A stretch of DNA of 12,101 nucleotides from Prevotellaceae bacterium UBA2718 (GTDB lineage Bacteria > Bacteroidota > Bacteroidia > Bacteroidales > Bacteroidaceae). Each line of letters starts with the position of its first letter. The first letter of the stretch is position 1. This document shows, one piece after another, positions 6,649 to 11,163 of this stretch. The stretch lies in contig DEKQ01000080.1 in assembly GCA_002353975.1 (NCBI GenBank), positions 6,009 through 18,109 of the forward strand, read 5' to 3'. The notes under the pieces were generated by a model. It ran no database searches. It was not told the origin of the DNA and saw nothing but the letters and a program-made list of their open reading frames with translations. Both the position numbers and the translations under genes were made by a program.

Positions 6649-7175
6649 ACGCTTTCTTGGGTTTTAAGTTGAACACGAAGTGACTCCAGCGCACGGCGCA
6701 GGTGCTTATAGACGGTAGTCTCGCTAACTTGCAGCCTGCGTGCTATCTCACTGAAAGTGAGGCCGTCGCGGAAATGCCACAGGATAATGTCGTGACAGAC
6801 GGGCGGCTGCAATTGGCGGATACCCTCACTCAGTCTTTCCGCTTCCTCACGCAGTTGTGATTCTGAGAGGATGGTGGTCTCCAAGTCAAGGAGGTAGAGC
6901 CGCTGGATGCGCTCCTGTATCTTGCGGTTGCGCATCACATTAAGGCACCTGTTTCGCACGCAGGTGAGCAGGAAAGCCTGGGTTGTATCCTTTCCCGCCG
7001 TCGCGCCTTCCCGCAGTCTTTCCTTTAGCGAACGCGAATCGATGAGAAGCTGGGCAAAGACGTCGTGCACCACATCCTTGCTCTCGGCATCATCATGCAG
7101 AAGCATGGCGGCCAACCGATACATCTGCCGGTAATGCTGCTTGAACAGCCTTTCTATGTCTCTTCTGTCTGTCAT
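6645..7175 (-). CDS. RNA polymerase ECF-type sigma factor (FecI-like)
   Basis: I begin at 7175, because the 23 codons before it (back to 7244) encode no conserved sequence and overlap the likely promoter. The 176-residue product has region 2 at about 8-85 (FKQHYRQMYRLAAMLL, DVVHDVFAQLL, FLLTCVRNRCLNVMRNRK) and region 4 at about 112-170 with the helix-turn-helix LTFSEIARRLQVSETTVYKH that reads the -35 element. There is no region 1.1 or 3, as expected for an ECF factor. It is the first gene of the operon with the anti-sigma factor and the receptor, the FecI-FecR-FecA layout. It directs RNA polymerase to target promoters, probably including its own operon, when the receptor signals. The extra N-terminal residues in the longer frame look like untranslated leader. 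Confidence 0.93.
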   Translation of the reverse strand: MTDRRDIERLFKQHYRQMYRLAAMLLHDDAESKDVVHDVFAQLLIDSRSLKERLREGATAGKDTTQAFLLTCVRNRCLNVMRNRKIQERIQRLYLLDLETTILSESQLREEAERLSEGIRQLQPPVCHDIILWHFRDGLTFSEIARRLQVSETTVYKHLRRALESLRVQLKTQESV

Positions 7176-7223
7176 ACACTCTATATACACATGAGAAATG
7201 GATTTACTAAACCCTAAGGGGCA

Positions 7224-7231
7224 CAAAAATA
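7224..7231 (-). promoter_or_regulatory. Candidate -7 element for the sigma-factor operon
   Basis: The minus strand reads TATTTTTG, fitting the Bacteroidota TAnnTTTG element. Transcription would begin near 7220, giving a leader of about 45 nt before the ATG at 7175. No TTTG -33 box sits at the right distance, so this promoter is weaker evidence than the higBA one and might depend on an ECF sigma factor instead. Confidence 0.4.
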
Positions 7232-7253
7232 CAAAAAAAGACAAAATAAACCA

Positions 7254-7292
7254 TCGGCGAAGCCTAAAAAACTTATCGCCGAGGGTTAGGCT
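7254..7292 (-). promoter_or_regulatory. Overlapping alternative stems, attenuator-like
   Basis: TCGGCGA (7254-7260) pairs with TCGCCGA (7276-7282), and AGCCTAA (7261-7267) pairs with TTAGGCT (7286-7292). All pairings are perfect 7-mers. The arms interleave, so only one stem can form easily. On the minus strand the TCGGCGA/TCGCCGA hairpin is followed by TGG and T-rich sequence (TTTATTTTGTCTTTTTTTG), like an intrinsic terminator with an anti-terminator upstream. A promoter further upstream would be required, and none was found. Confidence 0.45.
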
Positions 7293-7371
7293 CTATATCG
7301 GTTAAATGTTATTTCACGAGTTGTTATCAGAACCTGAGAGACACGTCGCCTCCTACTTGTATTTTGCCCTT

Positions 7372-7400
7372 TTATGCACGAAATGCATAATTATTCGTGC
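7372..7400. repeat. Nested palindromes around ATGCATAATTATTCGTGC
   Basis: TTATGCA (7372-7378) is inverted as TGCATAA (7384-7390), and GCACGAA (7376-7382) is inverted as TTCGTGC (7394-7400). Both pairs are perfect 7-mers. TGCAT-AATT-ATTCG (7384-7397) also resembles an ArgR half-site pair. The TTATGCA/TGCATAA motif recurs at 7733-7764. Confidence 0.7.
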
Positions 7401-7586
7401 TCTACAGCGGCGTATTTTTCAGCACATGGACATTCGAACGCGTATGAATGTTAAAATGACACAAACACATAACCCGCTACAAGAGAGCATGTTAGCAAAA
7501 CAAGTGTTAAAAACGACTATTTTTCTGCCGAAAAATCAGACACTATTGGTGCGATATGCGCCAAATTTTACCTTGTAATGGAGTAA

Positions 7587-7603
7587 CTTTTACCATGTAA
7601 AAG
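7587..7603. repeat. Perfect CTTTTAC-CAT-GTAAAAG hairpin
   Basis: A 7-bp perfect stem with a 3-nt loop. Its left arm lies in AGTAACTTTTACC, the inverted form of the AAAGTTACT core of the three direct repeats that follow. The set therefore contains one inverted and three direct copies of the same motif. Confidence 0.7.
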
Positions 7604-7621
7604 ACCTGCTTTCACGGGGTT

Positions 7622-7680
7622 AAAGTTACTTCGCAACACCGTAAAAGTTACTTCGCAGCACGAGCGAAGTTACTTTTCGC
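7622..7680. repeat. Three iteron-like direct repeats, 22-bp period
   Basis: AAGTTACTT occurs at 7623-7631, 7645-7653 and 7667-7675, spaced exactly 22 bp. The first two share the longer AAAGTTACTTCGCA. The third differs at the edges (CGAAGTTACTTTTCGC). 22 bp is about two helical turns, so the copies would face one side of the DNA. No partner protein gene is identifiable. Confidence 0.85.
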
Positions 7681-7691
7681 CCCTGAAAAAG

Positions 7692-7719
7692 TTTTTTCGC
7701 GATTTTTTAGAGGTTTTTT
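7692..7719. other. Phased T6 tracts, predicted bent DNA
   Basis: Runs of six T occur at 7692-7697, 7703-7708 and 7714-7719, exactly 11 bp apart. Short A/T tracts in helical phase are the classic cause of intrinsic DNA curvature. They directly follow the 22-bp repeats. Confidence 0.8.
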
Positions 7720-7732
7720 CGTAGAAAGTTGA

Positions 7733-7764
7733 TGCATAAATATTCACACCTTTTATGCATAAAA
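7733..7764. repeat. ATGCAT palindromes upstream of the toxin-antitoxin genes
   Basis: TGCATAA (7733-7739) is inverted as TTATGCA (7753-7759), and the second lies within a 14-bp perfect palindrome TTTTATGCATAAAA (7751-7764). TGCAT-AAAT-ATTCA (7733-7746) agrees at 9 of 10 fixed positions with an ArgR-type TGAAT-N4-ATTCA box. These could be operators for the toxin-antitoxin promoter about 110 bp downstream, or part of the repeat cluster. Confidence 0.6.
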
Positions 7765-7871
7765 TTGCTCTTTCACAAACATCTTGTTGCGTACTTTTTA
7801 TGTTACAATTTAGCACTTTTCGTCTGCAAGGTACTTTCATTGGCTAATATCTGCAATTTTCAACCATATTA

Positions 7872-7903
7872 TTTGCAGTTACGGAATATATTTATTACTT
7901 TTG
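7872..7903 (+). promoter_or_regulatory. Bacteroidota promoter of the toxin-antitoxin pair
   Basis: TTTG (7872-7875), a 20-bp spacer, and TACTTTTG (7896-7903) match the TTTG/TAnnTTTG housekeeping consensus in both boxes and in spacing. Transcription should begin within about 5 nt of the -7 box, practically at the ATG at 7908. The message would then be leaderless or nearly so. Confidence 0.85.
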
Positions 7904-7907
7904 CAGC

Positions 7908-8252
7908 ATGAATGCTGATGTAAGGGAGACATTTCACTCTGTGGAATATGATGAATACTATGCCAGTCTTGATGAACACATCAAGGCAAAGTATGACTAC
8001 GTGGAAATGATAATAAAGACTCAATACGTTGTAAACAAGAAGTTCGTAAAGCACCTTGAGGGAACAGAGTTTTATGAGGCGCGTATTTCTGTCGGCAATA
8101 ACGAGTATCGTACCATCATTTTTGCGGTTGAGTCCTTTTCGTTTATGGAAAGCAAGCGGGTTCTTTTCCTGAATTCTTTTCTGAAAAAGGGCACAAAGCA
8201 ATACAAAGGCGAGATAGAAACTGCACGTAGGATTTTGAATAAATATATTTAA
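7908..8252 (+). CDS. higB: RelE/HigB-family type II toxin (Gp49-like)
   Basis: 114-residue protein with the pattern of HigB/phage Gp49-like toxins. A helical N-terminus (to about 45) is followed by KKFVKHLEGTEFYEARISVGNNEYRTIIF (44-72), where the family has 'hLeGt.LyELRv….yRilff', and then RVLFLNSFLKKGTKQYKGEIETARRIL (84-110), the 'f.KK….p..ei..A' motif. Candidate active-site residues are Arg59, Arg68 and Lys93/Lys94, by family analogy. Such toxins are ribosome-dependent mRNA endonucleases in the cytoplasm. The toxin comes first and the antitoxin 14 nt later, which is the HigBA order and the reverse of most type II pairs. ATG 7908 follows a perfect promoter by 4 nt, leaving no room for a normal ribosome-binding site. 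The symbol denotes family, not proven orthology. Confidence 0.88.
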   Translation: MNADVRETFHSVEYDEYYASLDEHIKAKYDYVEMIIKTQYVVNKKFVKHLEGTEFYEARISVGNNEYRTIIFAVESFSFMESKRVLFLNSFLKKGTKQYKGEIETARRILNKYI

Positions 8253-8266
8253 TAGAGGACAAGAAT

Positions 8267-8578
8267 ATGATTAAGCTTGATGAAAATAAACTGGCTCAAC
8301 TGAAAACGGGGTCACAACACTTGGACGAGAAGTATGGCCCCGTAGGTTCTCCGTCACGTAAGGAATTTCAGGCAAAGGCCGAAGCATGGTATTACGCAGA
8401 GCTTCTGCGTGACGAGCGCAAACGGCAGAAACTGACACAACAGCAACTGGGTGAACGAATTGGCAAGAAGCGCGAATACATATCTTCCTTAGAGCAAGGA
8501 AAGACCGATATGCAGCTAAGCACGTTTATGCTGATTGCCAATGCCCTGGGGTTGAAATTCTCATTGGTAGTAGGATGA
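8267..8578 (+). CDS. higA: HigA-family antitoxin, XRE helix-turn-helix
   Basis: 103-residue partner of the toxin gene 14 nt upstream. Residues about 47-100 form a Cro/C1-type helix-turn-helix: LRDERKRQKLTQQQLGERIG, then KKREYISSLEQGKTDMQL and the closing helix MLIANALGLKF. The first 45 residues (with WYYAELL) probably bind and neutralise the toxin. HigA proteins repress their own promoter and inhibit HigB by direct contact. The AT-rich palindromes at 7733-7764 are possible operators, though they are some distance from the promoter. AGAGGA at 8253-8258 sits about 9 nt before the ATG and may serve as the ribosome site. No terminator is seen after the gene. Confidence 0.9.
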   Translation: MIKLDENKLAQLKTGSQHLDEKYGPVGSPSRKEFQAKAEAWYYAELLRDERKRQKLTQQQLGERIGKKREYISSLEQGKTDMQLSTFMLIANALGLKFSLVVG

Positions 8579-8694
8579 CCCGAAGCCTGAAGACATCTTG
8601 AAGTTAGCGTGATTCGTGGCTGAAAAAAGACACATAATGATTTGTGTTACCAAATTGTAATAGTGATTATTGATGGTAATTCAGATTTTATTTG

Positions 8695-8702
8695 TAATTT
8701 TG
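8695..8702 (+). promoter_or_regulatory. -7 promoter element of the TerC-family gene
   Basis: TAATTTTG fits TAnnTTTG and lies 5 nt before the ATG at 8708, so the transcript would have almost no leader. A clear -33 TTTG is not present at 19-21 bp (ATTG at 8669-8672 has a 22-bp gap). Confidence 0.6.
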
Positions 8703-8707
8703 CGGCC

Positions 8708-9703
8708 ATGAATTTATTGGTATTGCCCCTTTGGGCGTGGATTGTATTCTATGTACTGGTGTTGCTGATGCTTGTGGCTGACCTGAAAATGTTCGCCCGC
8801 AAGGGGCAGCATGAGGTGAGTGTTGGCGAGGCGCTTAAGATGACCGCTGTGTGGATAGGTGTCTCGCTGCTGTTCTGTGCAGGCATCTATTTCCTGTATC
8901 CTGTCAACTCTCACGAGATGGCGATGGAGTTCCTGGCGGGATACCTGATAGAGAAATCGCTGTCAATGGACAACCTGTTTGTGTTCCTGATGCTGTTCTC
9001 GTTTTTCGGCATCGAGCGCAAGTATCAACACGAGGTGCTCTTCTGGGGCATCTTCGGCGCACTCGTCCTGCGCAGCATCTTCATCTTTGCCGGCGTTGCC
9101 ATCATCGAGCGCTTTGAATGGGTGCTGGGGCTCTTCGGCCTCTTCCTGCTCTATACCGGCGGCAAGATGTTTGTGCACGATGACGATGAGCTGACAGACC
9201 CTTCGCAGAACATTATTGTGCGGTGGTTTAACAAGGTCTATCCCGTGACAGACAGGATGCACGGCGACCATTTCTTCGTCGTGGAGAAGGGCCGACGCAT
9301 GGCTACGCCTCTGTTCGTGGCCCTGCTGGTCATCGAAACGACGGATGTGGCCTTTGCCGTTGACAGCATTCCCGCCGTGTTCTGCGTCAGCAGGGATCCG
9401 TTCATCGTCCTGACTTCTAACATCTTCGCCATCCTTGGCCTCCGTGCGCTATACTTCGCCCTGGCCGCAGTAGCCAAATACTTCAAGCTCCTGAAGTATG
9501 GACTTGGGCTGATACTGATATTCGTCGGTATCAAGATGCTGCTGGCCATGAATGAATACATCAACAGCCTGGGGACGTTAGTGGGACTCAATCTGAACAT
9601 ACCGCACGTGGAGGTGCCTACGCCCGTCAGCCTTGCCATAATCTTCGGCCTGCTGCTTCTGTCCATGCTGTTCTCGGTCGTAGTGACGAAGAAGAACGCA
9701 TAA
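8708..9703 (+). CDS. TerC/Alx-family integral membrane protein
   Basis: 331 residues, starting at 8708. The open frame extends back to 8642, but those 22 codons overlap the promoter. There are about eight to nine hydrophobic helices. The two signature segments are intact: LIEKSLSMDNLFVFLMLFSF (about 80-99) and VIETTDVAFAVDSIPAVF (about 208-225), with acidic residues Asp88, Asp213 and Asp219 buried in membrane helices as expected for cation handling. A cytoplasmic acidic loop (FVHDDDELTDPS, 155-166) lies between the halves. Length and layout match the Alx/TerC group. E. coli Alx and related proteins export Mn2+, so manganese or another metal at the inner membrane is the best guess for transport. 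No yybP-ykoY-type riboswitch fits in the short upstream gap. No tellurium-resistance genes are nearby. Confidence 0.92.
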   Translation: MNLLVLPLWAWIVFYVLVLLMLVADLKMFARKGQHEVSVGEALKMTAVWIGVSLLFCAGIYFLYPVNSHEMAMEFLAGYLIEKSLSMDNLFVFLMLFSFFGIERKYQHEVLFWGIFGALVLRSIFIFAGVAIIERFEWVLGLFGLFLLYTGGKMFVHDDDELTDPSQNIIVRWFNKVYPVTDRMHGDHFFVVEKGRRMATPLFVALLVIETTDVAFAVDSIPAVFCVSRDPFIVLTSNIFAILGLRALYFALAAVAKYFKLLKYGLGLILIFVGIKMLLAMNEYINSLGTLVGLNLNIPHVEVPTPVSLAIIFGLLLLSMLFSVVVTKKNA

Positions 9704-9775
9704 TTCATAATTCATAATGCGCCATAATCACGGCAAAGCATTAAATTATGCCTTTTGAATTATGCAATATGAATT
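9702..9775. repeat. AT-rich imperfect inverted repeat after the TerC-family gene
   Basis: AATTCATAATTCATAAT (9702-9718) is inverted, with 2 mismatches in 17, in ATTATGCAATATGAATT (9759-9775). The loop is about 40 nt. The left arm overlaps the stop codon of the TerC-family gene by 2 nt. 'ATTCATAATTCATAAT' tracts recur between genes in many Bacteroidales. Here it could act as a weak terminator or be a residual mobile repeat. Confidence 0.6.
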
Positions 9776-9783
9776 ATTTTTAC

Positions 9784-9791
9784 TACTTTTG
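9784..9791 (+). promoter_or_regulatory. -7 promoter element of the small exported-protein gene
   Basis: TACTTTTG fits TAnnTTTG and is 8 nt before the ATG at 9800. A -33 TTTG at 19-21 bp is not clear. This is the third promoter in the window placed directly against a start codon. Confidence 0.55.
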
Positions 9792-9799
9792 CAGTCGGA

Positions 9800-10204
9800 A
9801 TGAAACGTAAGCACAGCTTTGTATGGATTATTACGGCGCTTATTGCCGTGTGCCTGACAGTCTTGGTTGACGGCCAGGAGCAGGAGTCTGCGTCCCGGCA
9901 AAGCCTGCCTGAGCAAAGCGAGTCATCGGTCGTGGTGCCTCAGCAGCAACAGCCCCATGAGGCTACGCTGACAGATGCCACGCAGCTTTACCGCGTATGC
10001 ACGTCTCGTCCACAACGCCTCCTGCCTACGCAGGGGTCAAGGAGCGAACGCTTCCTGACGCCTGCCATAAAGTTAGTAAGGCAGTATATACTCAACCCCC
10101 TACACTCCCACCACGACAGCAGATGCCGTATGGAGTCGGCACCGTTCGCGCTGTCGGCCTCACGCGATTATTATGTCATCGCGCTGAGGCACATCATTCG
10201 TTAG
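9800..10204 (+). CDS. Small putative exported or membrane-anchored protein, unrecognised
   Basis: 134 residues that I do not recognise. The N-terminus is a clear export signal or anchor (MKRKHSFVWIITALIAVCLTV, residues 1-21, then a possible cleavage near VDGQ). A Gln/Ser-rich, probably disordered stretch (26-54, with a run of four Gln) follows. The C-terminal half is Arg/His-rich and ends with a hydrophobic-basic motif (SRDYYVIALRHIIR, 121-134). Two cysteines remain (67 and 108), which could pair in the periplasm. A TAnnTTTG promoter immediately upstream and a frame that opens exactly there favour a real gene. No cysteine is placed as a lipobox. It could be a lineage-specific envelope protein, but its function is unknown. 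Confidence 0.62.
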   Translation: MKRKHSFVWIITALIAVCLTVLVDGQEQESASRQSLPEQSESSVVVPQQQQPHEATLTDATQLYRVCTSRPQRLLPTQGSRSERFLTPAIKLVRQYILNPLHSHHDSRCRMESAPFALSASRDYYVIALRHIIR

Positions 10205-10242
10205 CGCAGCTTTTGATTCTTTAGGAACACAAACACAACCTT

Positions 10243-10446
10243 ATTTATTAATTCCACTTTCGGAAGTTCGGAATGCCTGACAGCAAAGCCCCGAAGGGGC
10301 GAAAGACCCTCTTTCTGCTCTGTCACCCCTCCGGGGTTGTGGCAAAAACGAAAACGGTCTATATACAGGGGTTTTACCCCTGCCTGTGGTCTTATCAGGC
10401 CTTTGGACTTTAGGCTGCGCATTACTTCCGGAACTTCATTTATTAA
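10243..10446. repeat. Multi-hairpin element bordered by 9-bp direct repeats
   Basis: ATTTATTAA occurs at 10243-10251 and 10438-10446. Inside, imperfect inverted segments face each other: GAAGTTC-GGA-ATGC (10263-10276) against GCATT-ACTTCC-GGAACTTC (10419-10437). Between them are four perfect stems with 3-nt loops: GCCCC-GAA-GGGGC (10288-10300), GAAAGA-CCC-TCTTTC (10301-10315), ACCCC-TCC-GGGGT (10325-10337) and CAGGGGT-TTT-ACCCCTG (10366-10382). The first two are enclosed by GACAG…CTGTC (10279-10283 with 10320-10324), making a three-way junction. It may be a small non-autonomous mobile element or a structured RNA. Confidence 0.75.
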
Positions 10447-10498
10447 CTATTAAATTCTGCCGCTCAGTCTTCATTGGCTGGTGCGGCCATAAACGATT

Positions 10499-10888
10499 AT
10501 GCCAAGTATCAAAAGCTTGGGGATGGCAGCTGCCGTCTCCGCACATAACAATATAACAATCAAGAAATCATTCTTTTCAACCAAAGCCATCTATACGCCC
10601 ACAGGAAGCCCCGTCAAGGCTATGGTACTGGAGTATTCACCCACAGAAGGAGAGGAAGTGGAGCGTCTGCTCGACTTGCCGATAGCTAAAATCCCTGCCG
10701 AAGTAAGCAGGAAAGGCAAGCCCCGCACAGGCTCGAACGGAAATTTCCGCCTGGAGGTATGCCTGAGCGACGACCATCAGTTCTGTTCGCTTCAGCTCTT
10801 CCGATACGTTGACTTCATTTATCAGCCCCTCTTTGAGCCGCGCATCTACGAGGGCAAGGATGTTGAACCGCTCCTGAGTATCTTTTAG
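10499..10888 (+). CDS. Hypothetical protein, unrecognised
   Basis: 129 residues without a domain that I can name. There is no signal peptide and no membrane helix. The N-terminal part (ITIKKSFFSTKAIYTPTGSP, about 20-39) and the C-terminal block (NFRLEVCLSDDHQFCSLQLF, about 81-100, then RYVDFIYQPLFEPRIYEGKD) look like folded beta-rich protein. The middle is acidic then basic (EGEEVERLL … EVSRKGKPRTGSNG). Codon use resembles the neighbouring genes, unlike most spurious frames. The start is the first ATG after an in-frame stop (10490-10492). Other ATGs (such as 10523) are possible. No promoter or ribosome site is evident. The gene sits between two small repeat elements that may have been inserted beside it, so the 5' end could be truncated compared with relatives. 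Confidence 0.55.
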   Translation: MPSIKSLGMAAAVSAHNNITIKKSFFSTKAIYTPTGSPVKAMVLEYSPTEGEEVERLLDLPIAKIPAEVSRKGKPRTGSNGNFRLEVCLSDDHQFCSLQLFRYVDFIYQPLFEPRIYEGKDVEPLLSIF

Positions 10889-10907
10889 GGGCAGCCATTG
10901 GGCTGAG

Positions 10908-11088
10908 AATACATTTACTCAACTTTCGCAAGCTTTGCTTGCTAAGGAGCAGGAGGGAGATAGAGGACATATGGTTTAATGTGTTTATAGGCGCAAATGG
11001 ATATAAGTATTGTCCTCTATCTACCTCAATCTCCTTCTTACTTATTCTATCTACTGAGCAAGCTGAGCTTGCGAAACTCAAATACATT
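10908..11088. repeat. MITE-like element with 8-bp direct repeats and long inverted arms
   Basis: AATACATT flanks the element at 10908-10915 and 11081-11088. Inside, TTTCGCAAGCTTTGCTTGCT (from 10924) faces its inverse CTGAGCAAGCTGAGCTTGCG (from 11054), with about 3 mismatches in 23. Each arm itself contains the palindrome GCAAGC-NNN-GCTTGC (10928-10942 and 11058-11072). A further perfect 12-bp pair, AGATAGAGGACA (10958-10969) and TGTCCTCTATCT (11011-11022), closes the centre. The whole can fold end to end. There is no coding frame for a transposase, so it would be non-autonomous. Confidence 0.8.
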
Positions 11089-11103
11089 CATTTTCTAAGA
11101 CCA

Positions 11104-11161
11104 TAACAAGAAAAACACAAAAAGAAAGGACTGTCCAGTTGTAATCGCCGGATAGTCCTTT
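11104..11161 (-). terminator. Intrinsic terminator of xseA
   Basis: On the minus strand AAAGGACTATCC pairs with GGACAGTCCTTT (11161-11150 with 11136-11125; one C·A mismatch in a 12-bp stem, loop 13 nt), followed by CTTTTTGTGTTTTTCTTG. The stem and T-rich tail begin only 2 nt after the xseA stop codon, an ideal rho-independent terminator. Confidence 0.85.
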
Positions 11162-11163
11162 TA

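Larger units (their letters stand above)
7176..7907. other. Gene-free, repeat-rich intergenic region
   Basis: About 730 bp between the divergent sigma-factor operon and the toxin-antitoxin pair, clearly more AT-rich than the genes. An open frame at 7306-7578 (90 codons) lacks recognisable domains and a credible ribosome site, so I do not call it. In order the region holds a minus-strand promoter candidate (7224-7231), two competing stems (7254-7292), nested palindromes around ATGCATAA (7372-7400), a hairpin (7587-7603), three 22-bp-spaced repeats (7622-7680), three phased T6 tracts (7692-7719), a second pair of ATGCAT palindromes (7733-7764), and the higBA-like promoter. Confidence 0.7.

Noticed and set aside
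7254..7292. H-type pseudoknot
   Set aside because: The two stems interleave, but one connecting loop would have zero nucleotides and the other only three across a 7-bp stem, which is sterically poor. Mutually exclusive hairpins are more plausible.
7306..7578. A 90-codon open frame in the repeat-rich intergenic region
   Set aside because: No domain or signal peptide, no credible ribosome site or promoter, and it crosses the palindromes at 7372-7400. The DNA looks regulatory rather than coding.
7622..7680. CRISPR array
   Set aside because: Only three short repeats, a 22-bp total period that leaves no room for normal spacers, and no cas genes. Iteron-like direct repeats fit better.
7254..7764. 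Chromosomal or plasmid replication origin
   Set aside because: AT-rich DNA, bent tracts and repeats are suggestive, but there are no recognisable DnaA boxes and no initiator or partition gene. I kept it only as an iteron-like finding.
8579..8707. yybP-ykoY manganese riboswitch before the TerC-family gene
   Set aside because: The -7 promoter element is 5 nt from the ATG, so there is no transcribed leader to hold a riboswitch, and the conserved riboswitch core is not visible.
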